The notes under the pieces were generated by a model. It saw only the letters and a program-made list of their open reading frames with translations. It was not told the DNA's origin and ran no database searches. Source: Lunularia cruciata (Eukaryota; Streptophyta; Marchantiopsida; Lunulariales; Lunulariaceae). From it: a stretch of DNA of 64,000 bases. The position numbers were made by a program, and so were the translations under genes. Positions within the stretch are counted from its first letter, which is position 1, and every line of letters begins with the position of its first letter. Positions 1-10,593 of the stretch are shown here, one piece after another. The DNA lies in the NCBI GenBank assembly GCA_948567375.1, contig OX419761.1, positions 49,452,243 through 49,516,242 of the forward strand, in the 5' to 3' direction.

Positions 1-1215
1 CATATCTTGATGCAAAAAGAACCTTGTGAAAAAGAGATTTCGGCCTTCCTATCAAGATCCAATAAGAAACATTAGTTGATTGATCAATTTGTTTAGTCAA
101 CCTTGGACCAAATCTAGTCGCTAAAATGAATTAACTAGAACACCTTTATTCTTATATCCTTTAAGTGTCCAGCTAACTATATACTACAACTTTAATTAAA
201 GAGTTGTTGTGCTGAGAGTAATGTATGACTACAATTGAAACTATTCAAAAATCTATTTGGCATCTTCAGAAGACCCTTCATAGTATTGGTACATTGATAT
301 ACATGAACTAGTGTTGTCGGAACTTTTGTGACAAAAGCGCAATGTTGCTTGAGTTCCTCTTCTTGTTTACGACAATGGGATTGGTGTCCTCTTACCCGGG
401 ACAAGTTGTTAAGCTTTTTAAACTCAATTTCAGATAAGGTAACCTCTCCAACCTACTCTAATGTTCAATCACCCTTTTTGCTCACTGAAATATTACTATA
501 GTTCGGATCCAATAGACTTAAACTCGTGTCCGTCACCAGAATCATCATTAAAAGGTTGGGCATATATATGTCCTTATTCGGAGGTCATGATACATCCAGT
601 TTATACCTCACTCCTTTCCATGCTCCGGAGACTACTTCAGGAGACAATTGTCTACATTCGAAAGGGACTGGGCGCCTCCCAGGTACGCATAAAAATTTGT
701 AAAAATATTTCTGGGTAGTCCGTAAAGACTTTATGGGAAGTGTGTGAGATCTGCTTTCGGAAAGTTTTATAAGTAAGGGATTGAATTTCTTAGAACTTTA
801 TAAGAAACTAAAATCATGACATGTACAAAATTACGGTTCCAGGGACCTCCATAAGCAGTAATTAGATAATAGTCCCTCCAAATAAGTTGAATAAAATTCT
901 ATTTAAATTTGAAAGTCCGGTTGTTTGGCAATTTCTACCCATGCTCGTCTTGGAGTGGTGAAATTTGCATCGGTGCTCTCTACTTTCCTCTTCCTCATTG
1001 GGTCAAGACTTTTCAAATTTTGATATTTGAATCCTCAATTTTTTGGAGTTAGACATTCTCAAGATTTAGGCCAGTGAAAGTACAAGGTCCCCAATTGCTC
1101 CAATTTTGAGTTCCCTAAATTTGGATTGATGACGTCTCTAGACCTTCCTTGTGACATTCACAATATTTCCTCATGACATTCTTAAGATTTGAAATTTGCA
1201 ATTGCTTATGAGAGC
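1..1215. other. AT-rich flank, no gene recognised
   Basis: Short open frames on both strands have no recognisable domain. I see no LTR, TIR or RNA gene here. The stretch ends at the ATAAG target duplication of the element that starts at 1221. Confidence 0.5.
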
Positions 1216-1220
1216 ATAAG

Positions 1221-1732
1221 TCTAACCATATGGAGTTTACAAATGAGTTGGTCAAGATTAAGAAAGTAGGAAATAGTTCAAATTAACCAAGAATTATAAG
1301 AATATTCTAGAAGCATCTAGGAAGCTACTTGGTACCTTCCAAGTATTGAGTTGCATATGTGCATGTCAAGTGGAGACTTCTAAGAGGAAGCTTCTTGGAA
1401 AATTTCCTGGCTAGCTGAGATTGCATGCCAAGTAGGTGGTTTCTAGAAAAAAAGCTTTTTGGGAAGCTTCAAGACTAGCTCAACTTGTATACAAAGTAAG
1501 CAATTTCTAGAAATAAACTTCTCAAGAAACTTCACTAATAACTTTGCTTGTATTCAAAGAAGGTAGCTTTTAGAAAGCTTCTTAAGAATCTTTTCAAGAG
1601 TCTTGTATGTTTCCTGTAAATACCATAATGCAAGCTTATGCTAGGCATTTGGAGTTTCACTCATTCAAGAGTCCCAATGTGATCTTTCACTTTGATATTC
1701 CATTCTACTATTTCTCCCTTTGGTCTTTTACA
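1221..1732 (+). repeat. Element C 5' LTR
   Basis: It begins TCTAACCATATGGAG (family start TGTAACAATATGGAG with substitutions) and ends CTTTTACA at 1732. It contains degenerate ~60-bp units built on GAAGCTTC and TTCTAGAA palindromes, as in the other family LTRs. The TATA equivalent near 1615 reads TGTAAATACC, a decayed TATAAATACC. Confidence 0.85.
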
Positions 1733-1733
1733 T

Positions 1734-1745
1734 TGGTATTAGAGC
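1734..1745 (+). other. Primer binding site (tRNA-iMet) of element C
   Basis: TGGTATTAGAGC starts two bases after the 5' LTR. It matches the plant initiator-Met primer site TGGTATCAGAGC with one C-to-T change. Confidence 0.85.
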
Positions 1746-1982
1746 AAGAATAGGACGGATGGAATCTATTGACCACCAAACCATTGGGATTTTTGTGTCC
1801 ATGAGCACCCAAACATCATTTCGTGCAGTTCATCATCTCACGCTTTGAGCAAAATTCTTTGAATAATCACCTTGTCTTATGAACCCTTGGTACTTCTAAT
1901 TATAACTTATGGATAATGGTGGACGTGTTGCATCTATGTGCTAACTTAGATAAATTGTAGCTAGTTTCATAGAGGAGGAGCC

Positions 1983-2876
1983 ATGGCGGCAATGTTCAAA
2001 TTTATCATTGCCATGTAGTAACAAATTGAGCACCTTACTCTATTGTTGGAAGAATGAGATCATCAATGACAAGAGCATGTAGAGAGATCATTGTCTTGAA
2101 AAAGAGAAAAGAAAATCCAAATTTTGAAGCCCAAGGTATTTGAAGGTAGAACCTCTTGGGTGCAATGGGGAATTTTTTGTTTGATATTTTGAAGCTACAA
2201 ATGTTCAAGATGAACAAAGACAAATTCCCTTAGCTTCAAGTCAATTGGATGGAGTGAGAAAACTAAGGTGGCAATGTTGAGTAGAACAAGTTGAATAGTA
2301 GTTTGTTGTGCCAATCTTGACATGGGAAGAATTCAAGAGCACAATAATTTGGCAATTCTAAGCCATAAATGCCACATGAGCCTTACAAAAAGAGTTGGCA
2401 AGATTGAAGCAGATTGGTTCTATAAGAAGCTACATCACTCAATTCTAGAACACCATAATGAAAATTCCAAATATACTAAAAGGTGAAGCTCTGGATCAAT
2501 TTGTGAGGAGCTTGAAGTCATGCACCAAATTGGAAGTGACCACGTGGGAGCCCAATCACTTGGAGGAAGCCATGCTATTGGTTGAGTGCTTTGATTCCTT
2601 GGTTGCAACAACTTGATCTTGTTCTTGACCTTCATAGAACCTACTCACACACAACACACGAGTGGAGAAGCTGGCACCAATGGAGATTGATGCCATCTAA
2701 TAGAAAGCACTTGGTGCTATAGATAGAAAAAGATAGTGACAACATGGTGGTTGCTTTTGTTATCACCAATTGGGCATCACATGGTTGAATGTCCACTCAA
2801 GAATGGATTACCCTAACAAATTTCCCAAATGGAGTTCATGGAGCATGATGATAAGGGAAACAAGGAATCCCAATAG
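1983..2876 (+). pseudogene. Decayed gag of element C
   Basis: Reading starts at ATG 1983 (MAAMFK...), matching the start of gag in elements A and B. It is broken almost at once by TAG, TAA and TGA. Recognisable further on are a KPKVFEG block (about 2125-2150) and a capsid-like region. A zinc knuckle has lost its frame through a 1-nt deletion (about 2752-2805). The frame ends at a TAG (2874) inside the putative frameshift stem. Gag packages the RNA in virus-like particles; this copy cannot. Confidence 0.8.
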
Positions 2877-2899
2877 GAGAACTTGAACCACCTATTGGG
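2855..2899 (+). promoter_or_regulatory. Putative -1 ribosomal frameshift signal, element C
   Basis: GGGAAAC (2855-2861) lies in the gag frame as G GGA AAC. After a 7-nt spacer come perfectly complementary 9-nt arms CCCAATAGG (2869-2877) and CCTATTGGG (2891-2899) around a 13-nt loop. The geometry is identical to element A; one G-U pair of A is an A-U pair here. Confidence 0.65.
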
Positions 2900-2919
2900 A
2901 ACTTGATTAGTTCCAATAG

Positions 2920-4521
2920 GATTGAAGGCTAGACTTATGTAAGTTTGCTTCACTTGCAAGGTATGATTGTTGTTGTAGGATTTTGGTTGATTCTAAAAGT
3001 TCAAAGAATTGCATGTCCATGAAATTAGCAAAGGAATTAAGGGTTTTAATTGTAAAGTTCCAAGGATAAGATAATGCCCAAGAGAAAACCCAAAAGAAAA
3101 AAACATAAAGCTTTACACTCAAAACTCCAATGCCCCACAGGAGCACCTTGTCTTTATTATATAACAAAGAGGATTCCCTCAAAGGAAGCTCCACTCTTGG
3201 ATCAGATACATGGATTGGTGACAAGTTGGTGAGCTCTACCCTGAGATTAGTTGCATGCATGGGTGACATGTTTGTTTTGGTTCTATCTGGTTGGTCAAAC
3301 AAACTTGATTAGAAGGAATCTTTAGAGAATCTTCATGTAAGAATCTGGGTGAGGTATTGTTGGAAAGCTCTTCCCAAGATAAATAGGGAGGGTAGTAAAG
3401 TCAACCTTTAACTTTTATGGGAGACAAATTTGCACATCTTTAGGCCTAATTCATCTATTTAGGCCTTCAAAATTGGCTTTGAAGTTTTTAGGTTATTTTT
3501 AGCTTCTACCTTATTAATAGAAGTACTCTTGTGATGATACCTCTATCTGATCTACTTAGTCCATCATCTATAACATCCTTTGAGATATTACCAAGCTAAT
3601 TTTCACCTCTAGATAATATGTCTAACTATTTGTATTACATTATGAGGCCAATAATTGGAAGTAGATTGATGATGGCAGATGGTAGAAATTCCATACCTCA
3701 CATCCTATTACATTCAAAATTGGAAAGGAGTATTTGGAGTGTATGAGGTTTGCAGTGACAACTCTACACTATGATGTAGTTTGCCTTGGCTTGAGCGTCA
3801 TAAGGTTCAATTTGATTGGACACGATAACAAATTCAAGTGCAATACTAAGGTATAAATTACCAATTAGGTTGTCTATCATCTTTTAGTAAAACACCTAAG
3901 AATAATCAATTGCAAGATAGGAAGTTTGTTAGTAACACATCCATAGAGCAAGTTTTGGAGGAAGATAAACCTATTTTTGCAATGTGTATCAAGTTGATTG
4001 TGCATCAAAAATCTGATGAAGGTAGAAGCTTCATAAAGCAATTGTTGATCAAATAGTTCATAGTTTGCAAATATGTTTTTGGATGATTTTCCAAAGGGAT
4101 TACACTTCGGTATACCTTTCAAGATTGAGTTTTTACTGAGAAGTACTCCAATGAGTAGGCCAATCTATCAACTCTGACCAAAGGAGTTGGATGAACTTTG
4201 AACAACACTGATAGAATTGTTGGAGAAGGATTTCATATGATATAATACATATCCTTGAATATCATTGGTACTATTTTTTCCCAAGAAGGATGGAGGATTT
4301 TACTTTTATATTGATTATTATGGCCTCAATAAACAAACAATGAAGAATGCATATCCCTTGCCTTGAATTGATGACTTGCCTAATTGAGTGGAGCATGATA
4401 CTTCTCCAAGTTGGATCTCCAAAGAGGCTATTGGTAGATTCTCATTGATAGAGAGGATGTGAAAAACATGCATTGATTAAAAGGGAGGATGTGCAAAAGA
4501 TTACCTTCTTCATAAGGTATG
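2920..4521 (+). pseudogene. Element C protease and N-terminal RT (first half of pol)
   Basis: The retropepsin region (about 2940-3045 and 3640-3850) keeps pieces matching the active protease frames of A and B, such as the ILVDS-like active-site start and MMADGRN. It is interrupted by a solo LTR at 3051-3639. From about 4130 the RT begins (PMSRPIYQL, then FPKKDGGFYFYIDYYGLN). It runs to the B insertion at 4521. Many stops and indels; non-functional. Confidence 0.8.
3051..3639 (-). repeat. Solo LTR of repeat family D inside element C protease
   Basis: In minus orientation it begins TGTAATACAAATAG and ends CTTGGAACTTTACA, matching the family D units at 47.9-49.2 kb (TGTAATACC...GGAACATTACA). 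It splits the protease coding region of element C. Candidate duplications TTAAT (before) and TTATG (after) do not match cleanly, so exact ends are uncertain. Confidence 0.7.
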
Positions 4522-4946
4522 TGTAAAAGACCAAGACCGAGGAGAGAAATAGGAGAATGGAAACTCACATTGAGACACTTGAATGAGGGAAAAGTCCGAA
4601 TGCTTAGCATGAGCTTTGGCTTTGGTATTTATAGATAACATACAAGGCTCTTGAGAAGCTTCTCAAGAAGCTTCCTCGAGCCGCTTTCTTAGAGTGCAAG
4701 CCAAGTTAACTTGGAAGCTTCTCAAGAAGCTTCCTTCTAGAAGCCGCCTACTTGGCATGCAAGCTAAGCTAGTTAGAAGCTTCTAGAAGCTTCCTTGTAG
4801 AAACTACCTATTTGTGGCGCAAGTTAACTAGTTGGGAAGCTTCCCAAAAAGCTTTCTAGATGCTTCTAGACTATTCTTGGCTAATTAGGCTTATTTTCTA
4901 CTTTGTTAGCCTTACTAACTACGTCGCTAAACTCTATATTGTTACA
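4522..4946 (-). repeat. Element B 3' LTR
   Basis: On + it runs TGTAAAAGACC...ATTGTTACA, 425 bp. It retains the GAAGCTTC palindrome array and, in minus orientation, the TATAAATA box. It ends ...GACTATTCTTGGCTAATTAG, the subfamily version shared with the right-hand B LTR. Confidence 0.92.
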
Positions 4947-4984
4947 TAATCCCCCACCGCTAGTTGGTGACATCCTCATTATCA

Positions 4985-6241
4985 TCAAAGCTTCAAACTC
5001 TTGGATGGCCTTTTGTGCATTTTGGAGTTGAGAAAGAGGTTCCCATGTGTCATAATGAAGGAGATACCCTTTCCAAAGGACCTTGTACTCCGTATGTTAT
5101 CGGTATCCGCATTGGATGTGGCGATGTACAAGGATACAATAAAGTTTGTACTCCTCATGATCATTGAAAAGGATAGGAAGAGGAGGGGGTTGGACGCAAG
5201 AGAAAAAGAAGAGGGGTTAGGAACAAAAGGTTTTAACTTGGAAACATGAAAGATAGGATGGATGCGCATGTGACAAGGCAAGGCAAGTTGGTAAGTAACA
5301 AGAGAGACAATTTGGATGACATCAAAAGGTCCTATCCAATTAGGGGCAAGTTTACAAACTTGGGTACCAAGTGGGAGGGGTAGATTACAAGAGGGTAGCA
5401 TAACTTTATCACCGACTTCAAAGGTGAGATTACGATGATGGTAGTCCGCATATTGTTTTTGACGATTCTGAGCAACAAGGAGGTGAGATTTGGCTTGTTG
5501 GAGAGATTTGGATATGGTGGTCAAGAAGGTTGAAGTATGAGGGACCTAAGACGGGGGAGGAGCAAGAAGAGAATCTGAGACAAGCGGATCTTGGCCAGAA
5601 TTGAGAAAGAAAGGAGAGAATCCGGTGCTTACCTATTAAGAATTGTTGTATGCAAACTCCACGACTACAAGACATTCATCCCAATTGGTATGGTGAATGT
5701 TGATAAAGGCACAAAGCATATCTTTCAAGATGTGATTTGCACATTCAATTTGTCCATCAGTTTGAATATGATAGGCTGTGGACAAAGCAAGCTTAGTGCC
5801 AAGTATCTAGAAGAGTGCTTGCCAAAACTTTTTGGTGAAGCGAGGATCACGGTTGGAGATGAGTACACGTGGCATCCCATGATGTTTGAATACATTAATG
5901 AAGTAGAGTTGCGCCAAGGTTTGAGCATCCACAATATCAATCGTTGGTGCCTAATGGATTTGCTTACTAAGCTTATCCACAAACACCACAATTGTTGTGT
6001 GACCTTGTTGTTTCTTGTGCAAGGAGGTGATGAGATCTAAGCTCACATGTTCCCAATGAGTAGTTGGAATAGGAAGTGGCTGAAGGAGTCCACTCGCCTT
6101 TTGGTTACTGGCCTTTTTGCGTTGACAACTCTCACACAATCTGACAAACTCCCAAACATCTTGTGTCATGTTGTGCCAACACCATTGGCATTGGAGGGTA
6201 CCCAAGGTCTTGTCTAACCCCATGTGACCAGCTATTGGTAG
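4985..6241 (-). pseudogene. Element B integrase (C-terminal part) and chromodomain
   Basis: Minus strand. The zinc-binding part at 5951-6238 (GHMGLDKTLG, then CESCQRKK) runs into the catalytic core (WEHVSLDLITSL). The core then has an in-frame TAG after FWQALF, at the same codon as in element A. Downstream, frames 5524-4985 hold the GPF motif (WIGPFDV). A frameshifted chromodomain-like tail follows (about 5150-5020). Integrase inserts the cDNA, and a chromodomain would bind methylated histone tails; this copy is broken. Confidence 0.82.
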
Positions 6242-6663
6242 TGTAAAAGACCAAAACCGAGGAGAGAAATAGGAGAATGGAAACTCACATTGGGACACTT
6301 GAATGAGGGAAAACTCCAAATGCCTAGCATGAGCTTCGGCTTTGGTATTTATAAGTAGCATACAAGACCCTTGAAGCTTCTCAAGAAGCTTCCTTGAGCC
6401 GCTTTCTCGGAGTGCAAGCCAAATTAACCAAGAAGCTTCTCAAGAAGCTTCCTTCTAGAAGCCGCCTACTTGGCTTGTAAGCTAAGCTAGTTATAAGCTT
6501 CTAGAAGCTTCCTTCTAGAGGTTACTTGCTTAGGGCACAAGTTAACTAGTTGGGAAGCTTCTTAAGAAGCTTCTTAGATGCTTCTAGAATATTCTAGGCT
6601 ATTTTGTCTTATTCTCTACTCCGTAAGCCCGACAACTTCATCGCTAAACTCTTTATTGTTACA
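6242..6663 (-). repeat. Solo LTR nested inside element B integrase
   Basis: 422 bp, TGTAAAAGACC...TTGTTACA on +, flanked by GGTAG (6237-6241) and AGTAG (6664-6668), a duplication with one mismatch. The sequence resumes the integrase on both sides. Its ...GAATATTCTAGGCTATTTTG segment matches element A, not B, so it belongs to the A subfamily. It is the product of LTR-LTR recombination. Confidence 0.9.
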
Positions 6664-8940
6664 AGTAGATCATGGGCTTCTTGAAGGCGTACAAGTCGGA
6701 GATCACCTTTGGTTGGGACATAAATCCGGTCCACATGGAATAGAAGGCCTTCCTTGAAGTAGAAGATGTTGTACTCTTTGTCGCTTGCTATTAGACAACC
6801 ATGTACCATTTGGAAGAAGAGATCTTGTTGTAGAGTTGACCAAAACTTGTTATGGACCTTGGAGTCAATTGACACCATCGTAATTGCCACCGTGATGAGA
6901 TGAAGAGACTTTGAATCAGGTCATCGTGATAGAGCATCAAGGATGACATGGAACCAACCTGGTTTGTACTCAAGTTTGATGTCAAACAATTGGGGTTTCT
7001 CTTCCCATCAATGATGTAGACTCTTCATGTGTTCCAAGTGTAAGGTCTGCAATAATGGCTTGTGATCAATTTGCATGATCACTTGTTTCCCCAAGAGATA
7101 ATGCCTCCATACCTTGGTGGCATATACCATTGCAAGTTGTTCCCGATCTTGAGCAAAGTTATTTCTTTCAGCTATATTTAGTCGGCGCGACACAAAGGCA
7201 ATGGGATGTAGTCCATTTGGGAATTCCTGTTGCAACATAGCTCCAATTGCAAAGTTAGAAGCATCAAAATCAATCACACAAGGTAGTTGAGGATCATATG
7301 GTTGAAGAATGGGTCTTGAAGACACCATATGCTTTAACTTCTGGAATGCTTCTTCATGCTTGGTGGTCCATTGGAAGCTCAAGTTCTTTCCCAAGAGGTC
7401 AGTCAATGATGCAGCCACATGAGCATAATAGTGGATGAACCGTTGGGAAAAATTGGCCAATATATTGAACACCCATACTTCTGTAGCATCCTTTGGGGTA
7501 GGCCAATCAATAATGGCCTTGATTTTTTCTTCTTCCATCTTGAGCCCCTTCAATGAGATCTTATGACCCAAGAAGCTAACCTTCTTCTGCCAAAAGGCAC
7601 ACTTCGACTTCTTGTAGTCAAATTTCCATTGTCGGAGTCATCTTAGGAATTCTTGCACATGATTCATGGGTTCTGCCTCTGTCTTACTATAGATTAAGAT
7701 ATCATCCAAGAACACCACCACGGACCGATCCAATAGTCCATCCAACACTTGATGCATGTGATCCATGAAGACCACTGGAGCATAAGTGAGTTCAAAAGGT
7801 AGAACTCTCCACTCAAAATGCCCATACCTTGTGCAAAAGGCAATCATTTGCACATCCTCTTTATCAATAGGAATTTGCCAATAGCCGCTGCAAAGATCCA
7901 ACTTGGAAAAGTAAAATGCTCTAATAAGTTGATCAAGCAAGTCACCAATCCGAGGCAAGGGATATGCATTCTTCATGGTTTGCTTATTGAGCCCATGGTA
8001 ATCAATACAAAAACAAAGTCCTCCATCCTTCTTTGGAACAAATAGTATCAGTGCTCCCCAAGGAGAGGTACTAGATTGTATGAATTCCTTCTCCAACAAC
8101 TTTGTAAGTGTTATTTGCAACTCCTCCAACTCTTTTGGTGAGAGTCGATAGATCGGTCTACTCACTAGAGTACTCCTTGGCAATAACTTGATCTTGAAGA
8201 GCATACCTTGATCAGAGGTAATCCCTTTGGCAGATCATTTGGAAACACGTCTACAAACTCCTAAACTATCTCATCAACCATTGCTTGATGAGGCTCTTGG
8301 CCCTCCTTAGATTGTTCTTGTGCAATTGGCTTGATCCACACCGCAAATACAGACTTATCTTCCTCCAAAGCTTGCTCTATGGTTGCTTTACTAACCAACT
8401 TCCCTTCCAGGGATTCATCTCTCTTCCAAGCTTGCTCCATAGTTGCCTTTTTGGCAAACTTCCCATCTTGGGACTCATCTCCCTTCAAGGTTTGCTCTAT
8501 GGCTACCTTCTCGACAAAGTTCCCATCTTGGGACTGACTATTCTTAGGTGTCTTACTTAGAGGTGCCAAATAACCTAATCGGAAATTCCTACCTTGATGT
8601 TATACTTGAATTTGTTATTGGGTCAAATTGAATTGAACCTTATGACGTTCAAGCCAAGGTAGACCTAGAATAATATCATAGTGTAGAGGTGCCACTACAA
8701 ACCTCATACACTCTAAATACTCCTTCCCAATGTTGAAGGTAATAGGATGCGAGATGCGGAATGCGGAACCCTTTCTTCCATCCGCCATCATCAAACTACT
8801 TCCAATCATTGGTTTGATAGGAATACCCAATTCCTTTGCTACTTGCATAGACATACAATTCTATGAACTTCTTGAATCAACCAAAATCCTACAACCTTGA
8901 TTAGCTATCATACCTTGCAAGTGAAGCAAAATTGCAAAGG
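6664..8940 (-). pseudogene. Element B protease, RT and RNase H
   Basis: Minus strand. The protease is at 8615-8930 (QVAKELGIPI, then GLPWLERHKV). The RT at 7638-8204 has [31 protein letters not shown] and an intact FLDDILIYS (YxDD-type) box. RNase H is at 7008-7571 (VIDFDASNFAIGA, QIDHKPLLQTL). The tether to integrase is at 6609-6985. The frames are interrupted by stops and indels, but long stretches stay open, so decay is moderate. RT and RNase H copy the element RNA into DNA. Confidence 0.88.
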
Positions 8941-8987
8941 TTGAGCCTTCAATCCTATTGGAACTTATCAAGCACTCAGTAGGCAGC

Positions 8988-9903
8988 TCAAAATCTCCTA
9001 TTGGGATTCCTTGTTTCCTTGATCATTCTATTCCACAAACTCCATCTGGGCAACTTGTTGAGGGCACCCATTCCTAAGAGTGCATTCAGCAATGCAATGT
9101 CCAACTTGGTGACAATAAAAACAACCTCCATTTTGCCACAATGTTTCTCTATCCAATGTACCAAGTGGTCGCCATTGGATAGCATCAATCTTTATTGGTG
9201 CCGGTTCTTCCACCCGTGCATAGTGTATTGGTTAGCCTTGTGTAGGTCAAGGTCGAGACCAAGTCATCGCAACCAAGGAATCAAAGCGCTTAGCCAATTG
9301 CATGGCTTCTTCTATGTTTTCTGGTTCCCGCATGGTCACCTCCAATTTGGTTCATGACTTCAATCCCCACACAAATCAATGTAGAACTTCACCTTCTTGT
9401 ATATCTAGAATATGCATGATGATGTTTTGAAATTGTGTGATGTAGCTCCTTACTGAGCCAACTTGCTTCAACTCCGCCAATTTATCTCATACGGCTCGGG
9501 TGGTATTTATAGTTTGAAACCAACCCAATATTGTATCCTTGAATTTTGACCATGTCAAAATTGGTGCAACAATCTGTTGTTTAGCTCGCTCCACTCGGAA
9601 TTGCCACCTAAGTTTTGCCATACCATCCAATTGGCTAGAGGCTAAGAGAATCTATTTCCATTCATCTTGAAGATTGGTGGCTTCAAAGTAAGATTCATAG
9701 TCAAACACAAAATTCTCCACTGTGCCCAAAAGATTCTTGCCTTCAAATACCTTGGGTTTTGGAAATTGAATGTGATGTTTTCCATCTTGAATTGGTGCTC
9801 TCTCCATATGTTCTCATCGTTGCTGATCTCGTTCATCCAACAATCAAGTAAGGTGCTCAATTTGTTGCTACATGGCAAGGATAACATCCAATATTGCCGC
9901 CAT
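8988..9903 (-). pseudogene. Element B gag with CCHC zinc knuckle
   Basis: Starts at ATG 9903 (MAAILDVILAM) followed at once by TAG and later TGA, where element A keeps CAA and CGA. The zinc knuckle lies at 9028-9213: CFYCHQVGHCIAEC fits CX2CX4HX4C. A TGA precedes the knuckle at the same codon as in A and C. The heptamer at 9013-9019 is degraded to AGGAAAC, and the following stem has mismatches. Confidence 0.82.
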
Positions 9904-10162
9904 AGCTACTACTCTATCCTACGACTCCCACTTTATCTAATTGATTAGTACATAGATGCAGCACGTTCACCATTTACCATAAGTTACAACCAGAAGTATC
10001 AAGGGTTCCTCAAACACGGTGATCATATGTTGAAAAATCATGCCCAAAGCGCAAGGTGATGAATTGTGTGAAATGATGCTTGGGTAATATCTAGACATAA
10101 AAATCCTAATGGTTGGGCGGAAGTGAATTTGGTGGTCCATAAATTCCATCCATCCCATTCTT

Positions 10163-10174
10163 GCTCTGATACCA
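10163..10174 (-). other. Primer binding site (tRNA-iMet) of element B
   Basis: On minus it reads TGGTATCAGAGC, the exact plant initiator-Met primer site, starting two bases inside the 5' LTR. Confidence 0.92.
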
Positions 10175-10175
10175 T

Positions 10176-10588
10176 TATAAAAGACTAAGATCGAGGAGAG
10201 AAATAGGAGAATGGAAACTCATATTGGGACGCTTGGATGAGGGAAAACTTCAAATGCCTAGCATGAGCTTCGGCTTTGGTATTTATAGATAGCATACAAG
10301 GCCCTTGAGAAGCTTCTTAAGAAGCTTCTTCGAGCCGCTTTCTTAGAGTGCAAGCCAATGTAACTAGGGAGCTTCTCAAGAAGCTTTCTTCTAGAAGCCA
10401 CCTACTTGGCGTGTAAGCTAAGCTAGTTAGAAACTTCTAGAAGCTTCCTTCTAGAAGCTACTTGCTTGGGACGCAAGTTAACTAGTTAAGGAGCTTCCTA
10501 GATACTTCTAGACTATTCTTGGCTAATTAGGCTTATTCTCTACTTCGTTAGCTTTACTAACTATGTCGGTAAACTCCATATTATTACA
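10176..10588 (-). repeat. Element B 5' LTR
   Basis: 413 bp, TATAAAAGAC...ATTATTACA on + (terminal TG mutated to TA). It carries the GAAGCTTC array and TATAAATA on the minus strand. It is followed by the GTATG duplication. Confidence 0.92.
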
Positions 10589-10593
10589 GTATG

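Larger units (their letters stand above)
4522..10588 (-). mobile_element. Element B: Ty3/gypsy chromovirus nested in element C
   Basis: Bounded by LTRs 4522-4946 (3') and 10176-10588 (5') and by a perfect 5-bp duplication GTATG at 4517-4521 and 10589-10593. Primer site and polypurine tract (GGTGGGGGATTA, 4947-4958) abut the LTRs as expected. On the minus strand the order is gag, protease, RT, RNase H, integrase, chromodomain. Another LTR at 6242-6663 interrupts the integrase. By eye roughly a tenth of LTR positions differ, so it is much older than element A. Stops and frameshifts in most domains make it inactive. At several codons where element A has a stop, B keeps the sense codon (CGA, CAG, CAA, TGG), which makes it a useful outgroup. 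Confidence 0.95.

Noticed and set aside
5951..6361. 136-codon frame starting inside the solo LTR at 6242
   Set aside because: The first part is LTR sequence read through into integrase; an insertion artefact, not a gene.
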